Assembly (NCBI GenBank): GCA_019426215.1
Contig: CM033392.1
Span: 54,425,149-54,489,148 of the forward strand
Direction: 5' to 3'
Origin: Buddleja alternifolia
Taxonomy: Eukaryota; Streptophyta; Magnoliopsida; Lamiales; Scrophulariaceae
Length of the DNA stretch: 64,000 nucleotides
Shown: one piece after another, positions 25,111 through 37,150 of the stretch
How positions within the stretch are numbered: position 1 is the stretch's first letter
How the letters are laid out: the number at the start of each line of letters is the position of its first letter
The notes under the pieces: model-generated
Told to the model about the DNA's origin: nothing
Databases searched by the model: none
The model's input: the letters and a program-made list of their open reading frames with translations, nothing else
Position numbers and translations under genes: made by a program

Positions 25111-27487
25111 ATGGCTGAGTATAAACATTATATCTTACACCATAATTTGGGGTGTAAAATATTTTAGGTTCATCCTACTTTACATCACGCCGTCAGCCCC
25201 TATTACTGTTAGAATTTTCGACAAACTGATTGGTTCAAAAGAAATAGAACCAAACAATACTATGTTTTAAAAACTAATGAATTTTGGAAACAGGAGATTA
25301 CTTCACCTGAATCTCAAAATAGTTCAAGGATTTATCAACAATAGGTAAATCATCATATAAACTGTTGTTTACCAAACGAGTTGAAAATGTTACAGGAAGT
25401 AGCCTCAAAGTTGGCAACTTAAATGACTTGTCCATTTTCAATATACATATTTGTCGGTATCTTATATGAACAATATAAGTCGGAATATTTTGCAGTTTAT
25501 ATTGATTCGAGATCAAGGATTTGTATAGCAGAACTCAAAGTTTTGCCTAACAAGGCTATGGAATCTTTAGCTGTTATTGAAGGCAAAGATTTTTTTTCAA
25601 AAAATCCTAATACTCAATAAAGGTATACTTGAAGCACAAATCATGATTAGAGGCTTATTTGGTACACCTTGGTTTAAGGTAAAATTTCCACCTATCTACT
25701 TTCATGATACAGAAGCAGATATTTTGTTGGATAATAATTTTATCCAAACTTTTGCAAAATATGTGCAAGATAACCACAAGAACTTGCTTATTTTTACTAC
25801 TAATTGTGGTAGTGAGATACAGGTTTTGTGCGAGCAAAGCCTTTTAACTGAATTACGCCTATAAATTTTCACAGCAAACGTGTGATTTTGACTCCAAATT
25901 AACCCATCCTAAAATGCAAGATAAAAGAAAATTTGGTAAAGTCCTTTTGTCTTTCAGACAACAAGGATACTGTGAAGTTACTAAAGAAGGAACTAAGCCT
26001 CTTGATGAAGAGGGAATTAACCTTCTTAATAATACTTTACAAGAAAAGAAGTCCTTCTTTGATATGGATGCAGAAAGTAAGCTTTCTCTCGAACATATCA
26101 AAAGATTAATCTAAAGGAATTTCAATGAGAACCCTTTGGCATGGTGGGACAGAAACAAGATCGAAGCTACTCTAAAATTGAAAGAACAATGTAAGTACGA
26201 GTATGTTCGATATAAACCAATCCAAATGAATATGGTGGATAAGAAAGATATGCAAGAAATAATTAAAGAGCATATCAATCTTAAACTCATTGAACCTAGA
26301 GTCTCTTCTTACAGTAGCCCTGGGTTTTGGTATGAAACCATGGTGAAGTAGAAAGAGGAAAAGCCAGATTAGTAATCAACTATCAAGGTATTAATAAGAT
26401 ACTTCAATTCGATGGTTACTATATCCCGAGTAGAGAACACTTAATTGATTGTGTTAAAAATGCTAAAGTCTTTTCTAAGTTCGATTGTAAATCTAAATTT
26501 TATCAGATAAAAATGGAAAATGAGTCTAGAAAATATACTACATTCTCCACTCCACAAGGACAGTATATCTGGAATGTACTTCCAATGGGTCTTGCAAATG
26601 CACCCCAGATATACCAAAGGAAAATGGATAATCTATTTAAAAATTATTTTGAATTTAAATTTGTCTATATAGACGACATCCTGATTGCATCAAAAAATAT
26701 GAATGAACATATTAAACACTTTGAGATATTTTCTGATGTATGCTTTAAAGAAGGATTAGTGTTATCTGAAAAGAAAGCAATAATTAGAGTTAATAGGATG
26801 GAATTTCTTAGTATCCTTATTGACAAAACAGGTATTGAATTTCAAGAACATATTGTGGAAAAAATCTGCAATTTTTCTGATATTCTAAAAGATAAGAAAT
26901 AGCTACAAAGTTTTTTGGAAGTTGTTAACTTTGCAGGTATCTTTATCAAAGACCCTGCAAGATACAAGAAAGATTTTCGGCCACTTTTAAAAGAAACCGA
27001 AAGTTCAAAATGGCCAAAAGTTTCACACTCAAAGGGTTCGTAAGTTGAAACAAGTTTGCAATAACTTGCCTAAACTCGCAATACCACAAGACAACGATGA
27101 TTCGATAATCTATACAGATGCCAATGATTATAGGTGGGCAGTAGTGCTTATGAAAAAGACAACTACGGGTGAAGAACCCTGTAGATATACGAGAGGATTG
27201 TTCACTGAACAACAAGCTAAACTTTGGCACATAAATGAGAAAGAATTCTATGCTGTTTGAAAGGCATTTAAAAAATGGTCTTTATTTTTACTATCCAAGG
27301 AATTCACTTTAAAAGTTGATAATACGAATGTCAAAGCTTTTTTAAAAAATAAACTTGAATCAAAGATTGAAAAAGCACGTATTATTAGATGGCAAGCTGA
27401 ATGTCAATATTATTGTTTTGACATTATTATTTTGAAATCTCATGAGAATGTTCTTGCAGATTTTCTAACAAGAGATGGAAACATCTG
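25111..27487 (+). pseudogene. Pararetrovirus protease-RT-RNase H polyprotein, broken
   Basis: It opens with ATG 25111 (MAEYKHYILHHN), shortly after the movement-protein stop. The retroviral-type aspartic protease site reads VYIDSRSRICIAE; the usual D-[ST]-G is D-S-R here. RT begins near 26150 (YVRYKPIQMNMVDKKDM) and carries the catalytic YIDD (26666-26677). RNase H (27045-27487) shows YTDA, NEKEFYAV, VDNTN and ADFLTRD, that is all four acidic residues. The protein would process, reverse-transcribe and degrade RNA during viral replication. Stops (for example after 25330 and at 27258) and frameshifts (about 25600, 25865, 26340, 27000) disrupt it. Confidence 0.88.
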
Positions 27488-28564
27488 AGGCAAATTCCAT
27501 CCTTACGGATACAGGCATCTCAGGGAAAATCTAGAAGAGCTTGACAAAAAGTTTGGACAGCTATCAGTTAACGATGAGGCAGCTGGACATGTACAACGAG
27601 TTGATTTGGACACAGTCCAGAACACAATCAAGGGAACCATGTATTCCATGACTTTGTTATGGGATACCTTACAAAAGCCAATTCGAAAGGCATCATCCTC
27701 AGTGATGACTCGAGAATTGAGAGAGTAGGACTCGAAACCTACATTTAGAGAACACGGCTCTACACCCGGAGCGGTAGATTCAAATACTGCTTGCACAAGT
27801 CCTATACCAAACTCTGGTAAAAAGAAAACAATTGAACAATCGGAAGTACAAACTCCAATTTCTTCAAGTCAACCCAGCACCTCTGGGGTTAAAGAGTGGG
27901 AGATTAACCTTAGGCCACAGACAGGCAATTCTAAGGTTAATACTAATGAGATTAATTTACCATGGCAAGAATACCAGCGATCATGGGAGAAACTAGTCTC
28001 AAGAAAGGGAATAAATCCAAGCAGGACCCTGATTGAAACAATAGAGAAATATCCCAGAGTTTGGATGCTCGAGGGGTCAAAACCAGAAGAGGTCTGAGAA
28101 TGGTATGATTTTAGGGCCCTCGCCTCGATCCATACTATGTCACCAAGTTTCACGAAAATCTCCAAATTTCCAGAACGGGTTAGTGCAGCCGAGTATGATT
28201 CATGGCAAAACAATCCACAGCTCAAGAGAGGAGAAATTGTGGAGCTAAAATTCATTTCAGCAGCTCCAACAATCGCAGGAAAAGGGTCTCATCCGACTTT
28301 CCATTTCATCAAATTACAAAGACCGGACATGGCGGCCTATAACCGAGTGAAGGTCGTATAGGAAGAAGCACCTTTAGTAATCTCTATCAGCGAAGATGAG
28401 ATTTCTACTAGAAGAGCTTGGGGTTTTTGGGTTTGTCTTACTGAGATGGACAAAGTAAAGTACCCATTTAAAATTTTCTCACATAAAATAAATGGATCAT
28501 TTTTACTCAATTCTATTACAGGAAAGAGTACAGAGTTTGCAAAAAAATTATTTGAACAGAAATG
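27475..28564 (+). pseudogene. Downstream viral ORF of unknown function
   Basis: A start at 27475 overlaps the RNase H stop by about 13 bases. After an early frameshift, one frame (27495-28564) can be followed, with stops at about 27729, 28095 and 28359. The product is hydrophilic with conserved-looking blocks (LRENLEELDKKFGQL; PWQEYQRSWEKLVSRKG; ELKFISAAPTIAGKG; AWGFWVCLTEMDKVKY). The position equals the transactivator gene of caulimo-/cavemo-/solendoviruses, or ORF2 of florendoviruses. I do not see enough similarity to choose. Confidence 0.5.
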
Positions 28565-28586
28565 AACGCTCATCTGAAAAAACAAG

Positions 28587-28790
28587 TTGTCTGCAATCGA
28601 AATGACAAGAAAGAAATCATGCAATATGATGCATGTTGATCAATGTCATAATCATGTATGCCCCAATTGTGAAACACAAGAGAAACCCATGTTTGACACA
28701 AGAATTAAGGTAACAAAAAAGAAACCTGAACCTGAACAGGACAAGGGTAAAAGACCAGCGCACCTGAGGGGTTTTCACAAACTTCGGTAA
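28587..28790 (+). CDS. Small basic Cys/His ORF at the viral 3' end
   Basis: A 67-codon frame in phase with the preceding ORF, separated from it by two stops, so it may be its C-terminus. It has HVDQCHNHVCPNCETQ (a possible C-x3-H...C-x2-C metal site) and a Lys/Arg-rich tail (KKKPEPEQDKGKRP). A nucleic-acid-binding role is only a guess. Confidence 0.35.
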   Translation: MSAIEMTRKKSCNMMHVDQCHNHVCPNCETQEKPMFDTRIKVTKKKPEPEQDKGKRPAHLRGFHKLR

Positions 28791-28938
28791 AAATTACGAG
28801 ATGTAGTAAAAAACAAAAGCGAGTCTAAGTTAGGCTCAATCAGTTTACAATTTTAAACAAAATGTAATAATTAGTTTTAAAATGTAATTTGCAAGTCGTG
28901 TCCAAAAAAAGGGCATTATTGTAATCTATTACAGGAAA

Positions 28939-29203
28939 CTGACGAATGCAATGATGTCAGAAAACAATAATCAAAAGCGGACAAATGGCAAACAAAGCCA
29001 AAAGCAGCTTTTGTAAAAACAGGGTAAAACAATAGTAACCAGCAATTGGACGAAGGTGTTGACGTAAGGCGGCTAAGGAAAAGTAAACAAAGTTGCCGAC
29101 AAAGCACTGTGGATAAGGGCAGATGCTGACGCACGCAATGACGTCAGCAATAAAATGGATTTTGAAATCCGCCGCTGAAGTCTGAATGATGATCTATAAA
29201 AGG
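28939..29203 (+). promoter_or_regulatory. 35S-like pararetroviral promoter
   Basis: TGACG motifs occur at 28940, 29060 (TTGACGTAAGG) and 29127, and a full TGACGTCA at 29139-29146. The TATA box CTATAAAAGG is at 29194-29203. The spacing (last TGACG about 50 bases before TATA) matches the as-1 plus TATA arrangement of caulimovirus 35S promoters, which bind TGA bZIP factors. The transcript would start near 29225 and run into the leader (29225-29744), but the integration ends there. Confidence 0.7.
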
Positions 29204-29970
29204 CAAAGGCAGAAGCAGAAGGAATGCATCATTAATTCCCTCATACTCTTTAGAAAATCAGGAATCCAGAAAGAAAAAGATTGTAAAATAGTTTTTAATT
29301 TTCATTCTGAGTGTATGGGGATTTCCCCAAAGAGTATAGCCATCTGTCATACATGAGAGGCTAACTAGTTTTCTCTTCCAATAGCGGAGTAGAATATATC
29401 TATGTAATAATATTTTAAAATATTTCATCAATAGAAGTTCAAGGCTTTTGTTCAACATGTTTTGTCAAAATTCCAATTAATCTCTCATTCTGGAAAAACT
29501 TCTACGCCCTAAGGTAGAAAATGAATTAGGGTTGTGCTATCTATTGTTGAAGGAACTAAGTACATGCGAACCATCTACTACGGTTAAGTGGTTGGATCAA
29601 ATCCGTAAAATGAGGACTTGGGATACTGTGAATAACACGGTCAAACAAACGTATGAATTTATGAGAGTTTAATTTTATTTCAGAAGCATGTTGGGCCTGT
29701 TTTACTCATATTGTGTAGTAAGACCAATATTGAAAAATGCTATTAAGTAAGGATTATTTTTGCCACAAGGACTAAATTAACACAAATAAAAACCACAGGG
29801 ACCAATTTGAGATTGAGGTAAAAGGTGAGGGACCAAAAAAAATTGAGGTCTTACCTGAAGGGCCCATATAAAATGGCGCCTTTAGGTTACTTTGATACTT
29901 TTCAATGACAAGTCAATTTGATAAATAATTCACAATTTTACGACAGATTGCTAATAAACCCAACAATTAG

Positions 29971-30143
29971 CCAGTCAACCTATATGTAGCTAATACTAAT
30001 TACGCTCGCCCATTATCAACTATAATATTTGGAGGTAATAATTAATTTTAGTTGTATGGTAATACACCAAAGCCCAAAGATTTTAGATGTCCACCGAAAT
30101 TTTTTCCTCTTAATAATAAGTGTAATTGGACACTTTTCCTCTT

Positions 30144-30177
<34 letters not shown>

Positions 30178-30311
30178 TAATTGGACATGTAATTGGACTC
30201 CTACTACTAATATTGTCCTATTATTTTTCTCTTAATGTAATTGGACTCTTACTACTAAATGGTTTCTTTTACTTAACAAATTCAATTATTAACTATTAAT
30301 AATTAATTATC
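29971..30311. other. AT-rich spacer with (TAA)n
   Basis: No gene. A TAA/AAT trinucleotide run lies at about 30144-30177. Confidence 0.7.
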
Positions 30312-30316
30312 AATAG

Positions 30317-30909
30317 AGATATGTGTGGAAATAATCCATTGGATCAAGCTAACAAATCCACACCAAAGTAGCCCAATAAGCTTAATAAATCAAGGAGAGA
30401 CAAGCCCAAACCTACTGTGACACGGCTGGAGGTGCCAGCTGTACGCGGAGCTGGTCCAGGGCCTATAAAAGGAAATGAAGACTTTTGAGAGACAAGATCT
30501 AATCAAGATATAATTAAAGACCAATCAAGATATTAATGAAGATCCATTAGAGATATCAGTCAATAACTTACCAAAGCAAGCCGGCATAATCCAACCATAT
30601 CAAGGCCTATTCTCGAAAAAATCCAACATAATCTTTTGGACCTCAAGACTTACCTAAAATAGCCAGATCTGCAGAACATAAGTAAGGAAGGTCGTCAACC
30701 CAATTTTACTTACCTTATTTAGCCCGATGCCATTCAACTTGTATAAATACACGCACTTGATGATGAATAAAGCTCTGACGTTTTTATGCCATATTATCTC
30801 TTACGCTTTACACATTATTATCTCTACATTTATGCATTTAATATAATTATTATGCTCGATTTCTCATATTAATATATAAATATTATTGGTGTGAATTGGA
30901 CACGCATCA
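30317..30909 (+). repeat. 5' LTR of the Tat-like element
   Basis: 593 bp, with TATAAATA at 30742-30749 and AATAAA at 30766-30771. The first base is A where the other LTR has T. Confidence 0.85.
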
Positions 30910-30911
30910 AT

Positions 30912-30927
30912 TGGCACCGTCTGTGGG
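30912..30927 (+). promoter_or_regulatory. Primer-binding site of the Tat-like element
   Basis: TGGCACCGTCTGTGGG begins two bases after the LTR, the usual place. I did not resolve which tRNA it matches. Confidence 0.55.
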
Positions 30928-31011
30928 AAATTGAGTTCAAGACGTGAGGTACATTTTAATTATTGTTATTTTCATAATTTTCTTTTAACAAGTCTAATGG
31001 CAGAATAAGAA

Positions 31012-32780
31012 ATGGGTGAAATGCGAGAAGTCTTGGAGAAGAGAGGTAAGAAAAAAGTAACATTTGATGTAAATGGAGGAAAGGATGCCCTTGAGACGAC
31101 ATCTAACCTTGCTAGACAACTAATTGGTGATCTGGGAGAGTCCCCGATAGACGAGGAGGTCGAAATCCAGGCTGGACGGAAACAAATTTCCTTACAGCTA
31201 GAAGGGCAGGCTATCTGGAGGGATACCCCCCTGCGAATCGCCCCGGCGTACCACCTGACAGCTGAACAATTGCAAAAAATCATAGGTGATGTTGTCAAAA
31301 TAGCGATGAAACATCTGGATCCACGAGATCTGACAAATGGTGAAATGAATCTCATGACACCCACACCTGAAAAGGTGTGTATTGCAGGAAATGGAGGCTG
31401 CCATGGAGGTTTGGAGATCACCCCTGAAACAGGCCCTGGAAAAAAGGCTAGAAGGATGGAGTTCCTGGAGTAAGAAGAAAACCAGGAGGAAAGAGAGCCT
31501 CGCAAGAAATACCCTGCTCCAGAAGAACGCCAGATGCGTCGATCTGATTTCCAGGAGGAAGCAAATCAGGAGGGTTGGGTCCCACCGCCTCAACCTCCTC
31601 AAGAGAAATTCTGGGAGGAAAAGTTGCCCCTAAGGCAGGAGAAAAAATACCCACGGGAAGAAGCCCCGATGAATGGTGATCATCGCCGGCATCTTCAGGA
31701 AGGATGAAGACAATCGCCTTGATGAGGAGGCTAGTAATTATGAGTCCGCCCATTCCCTATGGGGAAATCCAAGAGGACAGGCTAAGACCAAGGCTGCTCA
31801 GGACAAATTGGAGCTCATGTCCAGGAGGATGGAAGAGATGGAAAGGCGAATGGCAGGAGAAAAAAGGCAAGTAGAGCGAGTAATCCCATTCATCGAATCC
31901 ATTATGATGGAGGACCTGCCGCGAGACTTTAAGATCCATGACATTGCCCCTTATGATGGTACATCTGATCCCGAGGATCATTTTTACACCTTTAGAAATT
32001 ACGCCTTGCTGCACAGGTATTCGGATCCCATCAAGTGTAGAGTTTTTCTGACGACACTAACCAAGTTGGGCCAACTGTGGTTCAACCAGCTGCCCAAAGG
32101 ATGCATCGGATCCTTCCAGGAGTTTAGTTCGCGATTCTTGCACCAATTTGCCAGCAGGAAAAGGCATGAGAAGACACCATTGAGCCTGTTTAACATAAAA
32201 CAGAGAGGAGATAAGGCCTTCCGAATCCTACGTGAAACGCTTTAACGCAGCCACCCTAGAAGTTCCATCGGCGATGGCTGAGCTGCAATCTAGCGCCTTC
32301 ACCCAGAGGCTGCGTGAGGGTGATTTATTCAAATCCTTGACCAAAAAACCCGCTGAAGACTTCGATGACCTGCTTAGCAGGGCTGAAAAGTACGTTAATA
32401 TGGAGGATGCCCAGCTGATAAGGCGATCTGAGCAAAAGAAGGATAAGAGAGAGGAAGAAAGTTAGAATGGGCAGCGTCGTGATGGACGAGGCAGGTGGCA
32501 TATGCCAGCGCCTATTCCAGCCCGGATTCCAAAGCAATCCCACTATCACCCGCAGCGAGGGGGTTTACAACAACAACTAATGGAGGTGGAAATAAGAATA
32601 TAGTGCAATGGCCAGCCAGTTCTGGGAAGGAAGCCCAGGGAGCCCCATGGGGTCCTTATTGCCGATTCCATAAAGAACAAGGGAACCACACAGACAACTG
32701 CAAAGAGCAAGCCGAGGAGATCGAACATCTCATTAAATCAGGACACATGAAGGATTCTATAGCTAGCGACACTTACCAAG
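31012..32780 (+). pseudogene. Gag of the Tat-like element
   Basis: Three frames together cover a typical gypsy gag. The N-terminal part is at 31012-31473. A coiled coil (LELMSRRMEEMERRM) leads into the retrotransposon-gag domain (31900-32400: IAPYDGTSDPEDHFYTF, LGQLWFNQLPKG, SFQEFSSRFLHQFA). A zinc-finger-like CRFHKEQGNHTDNC lies near 32670-32715. It forms the particle. At least three frameshifts or stops (after 31473, around 32230, at 32465). The frame runs past 32780 only into sequence that is antisense to the accessory gene, so the pol deletion joint is probably at about 32770-32790. Confidence 0.8.
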
Positions 32781-32787
32781 CAGGAGG

Positions 32788-34153
32788 TCATACTGGAATT
32801 TCCTTGTTTTCCTCAGCGATCTCTCTGGCCCGTTCTGAGTCACGAGCTGACCTCGCCTGGTCTCTAGAGGCAGAGGTATGAGGAGATGTAGCAGATTGGC
32901 GAGCAGTTCGGGAGGGTGAGTGGCCCGGAGGATTCCCAGCAGGAGCTGGGGACAGTATAGGTAGAGCTGCACCAAGAGGTCTAGTCCTGCGGCGCCTAGC
33001 CTCTACCAACCTTGCGTTTTCCATCACGTCAGCTGCAAAACAAGGAGACAAGTAGCCACCATATTAGAACAATTTTCAGCAAAAAACCAGATGAAAACAT
33101 GCAGAAATAGAAGAATTAAGCAAATTTTGCTACCTATGGTTTCACCCTACATATCAACATCGATGGGACTCAATTCATAATGACACAACAGACGAGGGTC
33201 AACCAATTTACCGACATCATATTCGATCCAATTCAAGTAAGTCAACAAGCTTTGATGATAGGGAGACCTAGAGGGGTAAGGGTAGAGATTGTGACCCTCT
33301 AACTCTAGAAGAAAATCCCGAGAAAAATCCCATAGGATTTCCTCAGGCGGAGCAATAAAAAAAAAGTTTTTCTTCCAGTCACGTTCTGAGGGAGGATAGC
33401 CCGTGAGAAACTTGGCATCTCCCCAAGAAGTGAGGTAAAACACGCCTTTATCTCCCCCTGAACGGCGAGGCAAATAAAGGGAGTTGAAGAAGTCCACAGT
33501 AGGACGATGACCCAAACTTTTCAACAAAATAGCAAAGCTAACTATAATACCCATTGCATTCAGAGCCAACTGATTCAGGGGCAACTTAAAGCACCTAGCA
33601 ATAGAAATGTACAGGGGAGGGATCGAAAAACGTAAATCGGCCCTCAGATGAGCCACATCAAAACAAACGAAACCCGGAGAGGAAAGGTGATCCCAATCCT
33701 CGGCAGCTGGCACAAGTATACGATAAGAAGGAGGAATCCCATAGTTTACTCGAATTATTTGCTTCTGTTGGTGGGTAAAACGAGACCGAAAAATGTTCCA
33801 GAATCGTGCACCTGGAGCAGCCATTAAAATCCTCTCATGATTACTCAAAGCTGTTTCGGTGATCTCATCTAGAGCCTCCGGATCCGGTTGGTCCAGGCCC
33901 TCATCATCTGAGGGAGGCCCAGCCGGACCCTCACCGGAAGCAGTACGAAAAGGAGACTAAAAACCAAAAATATGAGGACCTTGAGAAGGGGAATCCACGC
34001 GTACGAAATTACGAGGTTGTGTAGCACTGTGGTAATCCCCTAAGGAGAAGGAGGATTTTCAGGAGGCGGAGCCATCGGCGGGTTCGCCGGAGGAGGAATT
34101 ATCTCCACATTGTCATCAGAGGATATAAAATTCTTGTGGGTGACATGAGACAT
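32788..34153 (-). pseudogene. Antisense accessory gene of the Tat-like element
   Basis: On the minus strand, ATG 34153 (MSHVTHKNFISSDDN) opens a Pro-rich start. After a one-base frameshift near 34037 and an in-frame TAG near 33958, a long block (to 33147) follows: RFWNIFRSRFTHQQKQIIRV, LRADLRFSIPPLYISIARCF, WIEYDVGKLVDPRLLCHYEL. A TAG at 33147-33149 is followed by a consensus intron (33033-33133). A basic tail then runs to the stop at 32788 (ARLVEARRRRTRPLG). That totals about 420 codons. Antisense ORFs between pol and the 3' LTR are known in Tat elements (Retand, Grande). Function unknown. Three lesions break it. Confidence 0.65.
33033..33133 (-). other. Candidate 101-bp intron in the antisense gene
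   Basis: The minus strand reads ACCATAG|GTAGCAAAATTTG at the donor and CTTGTTTTGCAG|CTGACG at the acceptor. The interior is T-rich and the frame is maintained (phase 1). Confidence 0.6.
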
Positions 34154-34336
34154 TTTTTCAAAAAAGTACAAAGAAGAAAGAGTCACACACAACAAATTAT
34201 ATATACAAAAAATGAAGAAGAAGAGAGAAGTACCTAGGAGAGTTTTCAGAGGCAAACGTGGGTAGATGGAAGTTGAAACCTTTGAAAATGGATGAAGTCT
34301 GTAATGGCTGAAGGAAAAAAGAGGAATTGAGGGAGT

Positions 34337-34345
34337 CTTTAAATA
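34337..34345 (-). promoter_or_regulatory. TATA-like box of the antisense gene
   Basis: The minus strand reads TATTTAAAG about 185 bases before ATG 34153, with a CTCC/TTC-rich leader in between. Confidence 0.35.
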
Positions 34346-34852
34346 AGAATGAAGGAAGCCAAGAAGGAAAGAAAAGATTATCCAAGCAAGGCAGTTGGAG
34401 GATTTTTTGAAATTCAAAAAAGGAAGTTGAAAGATCTTCCAACCACCAAGAAGGTGGGCTCGGTTAACAAGGTACCCACGTGGCCGAATTTCTAGGAGCC
34501 CCAGGGCAGTTGTGGCGGCATTGCTTTTCAACCGCAATAATGACAGTGCTCTGACCTAGGTCAAGCTGGTGCCAAATCCAGAACATGGGGAAGGCCAAAC
34601 GTCCATAACTTACCTATCAAGTCACATCAATAGTTTAGGGTTTCGGGAGAACTTTCCAGAAACCCACATGACCAAGGGCCTCCTGAATAGCAAGGAGCCC
34701 AAGGCAAGTCTTTAGCCCGATGATCAGGAGGACTTTTAGCCCAATTTTGAGCCCAAATAAAATTTTTGAAATATTCAAGAAGGGTTCCAAATTTTGTCAG
34801 CTTGGGCCTCATTCTTTTTCACAACTCTCACAGCTTGACTTTGTCAAGCTTC

Positions 34853-34866
34853 AGAGTTGGGGGGAC
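34853..34866 (+). promoter_or_regulatory. Polypurine tract of the Tat-like element
   Basis: AGAGTTGGGGGGAC lies directly before the right LTR (with ~3 bases between). Plus-strand priming site. Confidence 0.65.
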
Positions 34867-34869
34867 TAT

Positions 34870-35463
34870 TGATGTGTGTGGAAATAATCCATTGGGCCAA
34901 GCTGACAAGTCCACATCAAAGTAGGCCCAATAAGCTTAATAAATCAAGAAGAGGCAAACCCAAACCCACTATGACATAGCTGGAGGTGCCAACTGTACGC
35001 GGAGCTGGTCCAAGGCCTATAAAAGGAAAGGAAGACTTTTGAGAGACAAGATCTAATTAAGATATAATTAAAGACCAATCAAGATATTAATGAAGATCCA
35101 TTAGAGATATCAGTCAATAACTTACCAAAGCAAGCCGGCATAATCCAATCAAATCAAGGCCTATTCTCGGAAAGATCCAACATAATCTTTTGGACCTCAA
35201 GACTTACCTAAAATAGCCAGATCTGCAGAAGATAAGTAAGGAAGGTCGTCAGCCCGATTTTACTTACCTTATTCAGCCCGACGCCATTCAACTTGTATAA
35301 ATACACGCATTTGATGATGGATAAAGCTCTGACGTTTTTATGCTATATTATCTCTTACGCTTTACACATTATTATCTCTACATTTACGCATTTAATATAA
35401 TTATTATGCTCAATTTCTCATATTAATATATAAATATTATTGGTGTGAATCGGACACGCATCA
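34870..35463 (+). repeat. 3' LTR of the Tat-like element
   Basis: 594 bp, TGATGTGTGTGG to CACGCATCA. TATAAATA at 35296-35303. Confidence 0.85.
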
Positions 35464-35631
35464 AATAGTAAGGGTGTGTATGAAAGTCTTTTCACAATGG
35501 AACAAACAATTGAGTTATTTACACATTTATATGGGGGTTAGATTATATATGTACGATATAAAACATATATATGATCAACTATATATAAATGGAGGGGACT
35601 TTAAAATAACTGCCTTTAGCCAGCCTATTTT

Positions 35632-36499
35632 GGGATAATCACTTCTATGGTCCCTTTGGTTTTCATTTTATGTCAATTTGATCCCTTTCCTAATAATTGT
35701 GGCACATTAGTCTCTATATTATAAAATATATTCCACATTGGTCCCTGAACACACTTTTAGGCCTATTTCCTCCGGCCAACTCAGCACGTGAATTACACAT
35801 GTTTTTTATCAGGGGCTTTTTTCTCCATTTCAACACAAAATTCAGAAAAATTAAAGTGTGTCACTTTAGTCCTAAATATAGGCGGGCACAACCCTAACAT
35901 TATTCTATTTCAATATGAATCCTAAGGAAATGAACAAAAAAAGACTATTTTATCAACCAAAGATAGATTAACAATGATTCAACACTAAAATAAACCTTAT
36001 TACTATAGCTAAACAAACGACATTATCATCTAATGCGGATTAAGAAACTTACCATATAGAGGTGCAATATTCCCTCTTGGACGAATCTGCATTTTCTAAA
36101 ATTGATGAAGATTTTCGGACACCGTACAACACACACAATCTCGCCATTCTGTTGGATTTTTTGAGGTATTATAGTGAAGACTTTAGCCTAGCAAAGCCCT
36201 AATCTTTTTCCTCTTTTTTACACTTAGTAACTAAATGGTTTGGTTTCGATCGTTTTTTATCCCTTTGTCTATTTTATTTACTGTTGAAATTTTTGGGTTG
36301 GAATGGACAAAAAAGCCCCTGATGAAAAGCATGTGTAATTCACATGCTGGGTTGGACGGAGGAAATAGGCCGAAAAGTGTGTTCAGGGACCAAGGTGGAA
36401 CACATGTTATAGTATAGTGACTAATGTGCTACAATTATTAGTAAATGGACCAAAGTGACACAAAATAAAAATCAGAGGGACCATACAAGTGATTATCCC
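35632..36499. mobile_element. Mutator-like element with ~190-bp TIRs
   Basis: The left end GGGATAATCACTTCTATGG and the right end, read in reverse, GGGATAATCACTTGTATGG begin arms that match for about 190 bases. The arms include TGGTCCCTGAACACACTTTT and CCTATTTCCTCCG. Flanks GCCTATTTT / ACCGATTGT agree at 6 of 9 bases, a weak 9-bp TSD. No transposase. 868 bp. Confidence 0.75.
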
Positions 36500-37140
36500 A
36501 CCGATTGTTTGGTATGACATCTTTCAATCATTAAAATTTGGTAGTGTTAGAGGTAATTTCTTTCAAAGTTTCATGGGTAATTCTATGCGAGATCGAGTCT
36601 AATAATTCTAGTGTGTATTATGTATCTATCTCTTTTGTATAAATGTGTGTGTGGGAGCACACACAATACAGTGAGAGCTACAGACACTAGAATTATTGAA
36701 CTTAGTCTAGCATAATTTTTTTGTGTTTGACTTTGTAATTGCAGAAGGAACTTTGGCACTATCAATCTACTATTCTACTAGCTATATATATATATATATG
36801 TATGTATATATATATATATTACCATATATATATATAAGTGTCTTCATTGTCTACTGTACTTTGGTCGCCCTGTTCATTGTCGCTTAGTGAGTTGCAATTT
36901 TTTATTCCCCTTGCAAAACAACGTCGTTTTGCTTTTTTCTTTCTTTAATTTTTCCTTTGCTTCAAAGTGCCACCGTTTTACGACCTTTCTATCTTGATGC
37001 ATGGGATCACTAATTCCAACTTGCCATATTATATATAATTTTTTTATGTTCCATATGTCTTTTTGTTTTTTTTTTTTAGATAAGATTGTTTCTATTATTT
37101 CGATGTGGGTAGTCCAGTCCACATATTATTATTCACCCTC
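36500..37140. other. Intergenic with fold-back and TA repeat
   Basis: Arms TCTAATAATTCTAGTGT (from 36597) and ACACTAGAATTATTGAACTT (to ~36706) form a small fold-back. A TA/TATG repeat spans 36783-36834. No gene seen. Confidence 0.5.
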
Positions 37141-37150
37141 TCATCTTTAT

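Larger units (their letters stand above)
8042..29744 (+). mobile_element. Endogenous pararetrovirus (Caulimoviridae), decayed
   Basis: Nearly a full caulimovirid genome, about 7.75 kb once the 13.9-kb Sirevirus insertion is subtracted. The order is tRNA-Met primer site (8090), coiled-coil ORF, coat protein with zinc knuckle, movement protein, protease-RT-RNase H, downstream ORF, then a 35S-like promoter and leader (28.9-29.7 kb). A coat-protein region before the movement protein, and both in a frame separate from RT, fits cavemovirus/solendovirus-type layouts better than petuvirus-, badnavirus- or florendovirus-type layouts. The genus is not settled. Every large frame carries stops and frameshifts, so it is not intact as it stands. 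Confidence 0.85.
7830..29961. mobile_element. Outer TIR element of a three-layer nest
   Basis: Two related inverted arms, 7830-8041 and 29745-29961, face each other. Shared stretches include ATTTATCAAA, AAGTAACCTAAAGG, CTCAATCTCAAATT-GTCCCT and GCAAAAAT-AT-CTTAC. The 9 bases outside each arm are AACAATTTG (7821-7829) and AACAATTAG (29962-29970), one mismatch apart. A 9-bp TSD with long arms is the signature of Mutator-like elements. Nothing is left of an own interior: the arms directly border the pararetrovirus. Arm identity is only moderate, so the element is old. Confidence 0.6.
30317..35463 (+). mobile_element. Tat-lineage gypsy element lacking pol
   Basis: LTRs lie at 30317-30909 and 34870-35463, flanked by the exact 5-bp duplication AATAG (30312-30316; 35464-35468). 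LTRs begin (T/A)GAT(G/A)TGTGTGG and end GACACGCATCA. A primer-site-like TGGCACCGTCTGTGGG follows the left LTR and a polypurine stretch (GAGTTGGGGGGAC) precedes the right one. The interior (3.96 kb) holds only gag (+) and an antisense accessory gene (-). Protease, RT, RNase H and integrase are absent. The two LTRs differ at about 34 positions by hand count (~5.7%). It fits a TR-GAG type derivative of the Tat/Ogre-Retand group. Confidence 0.85.
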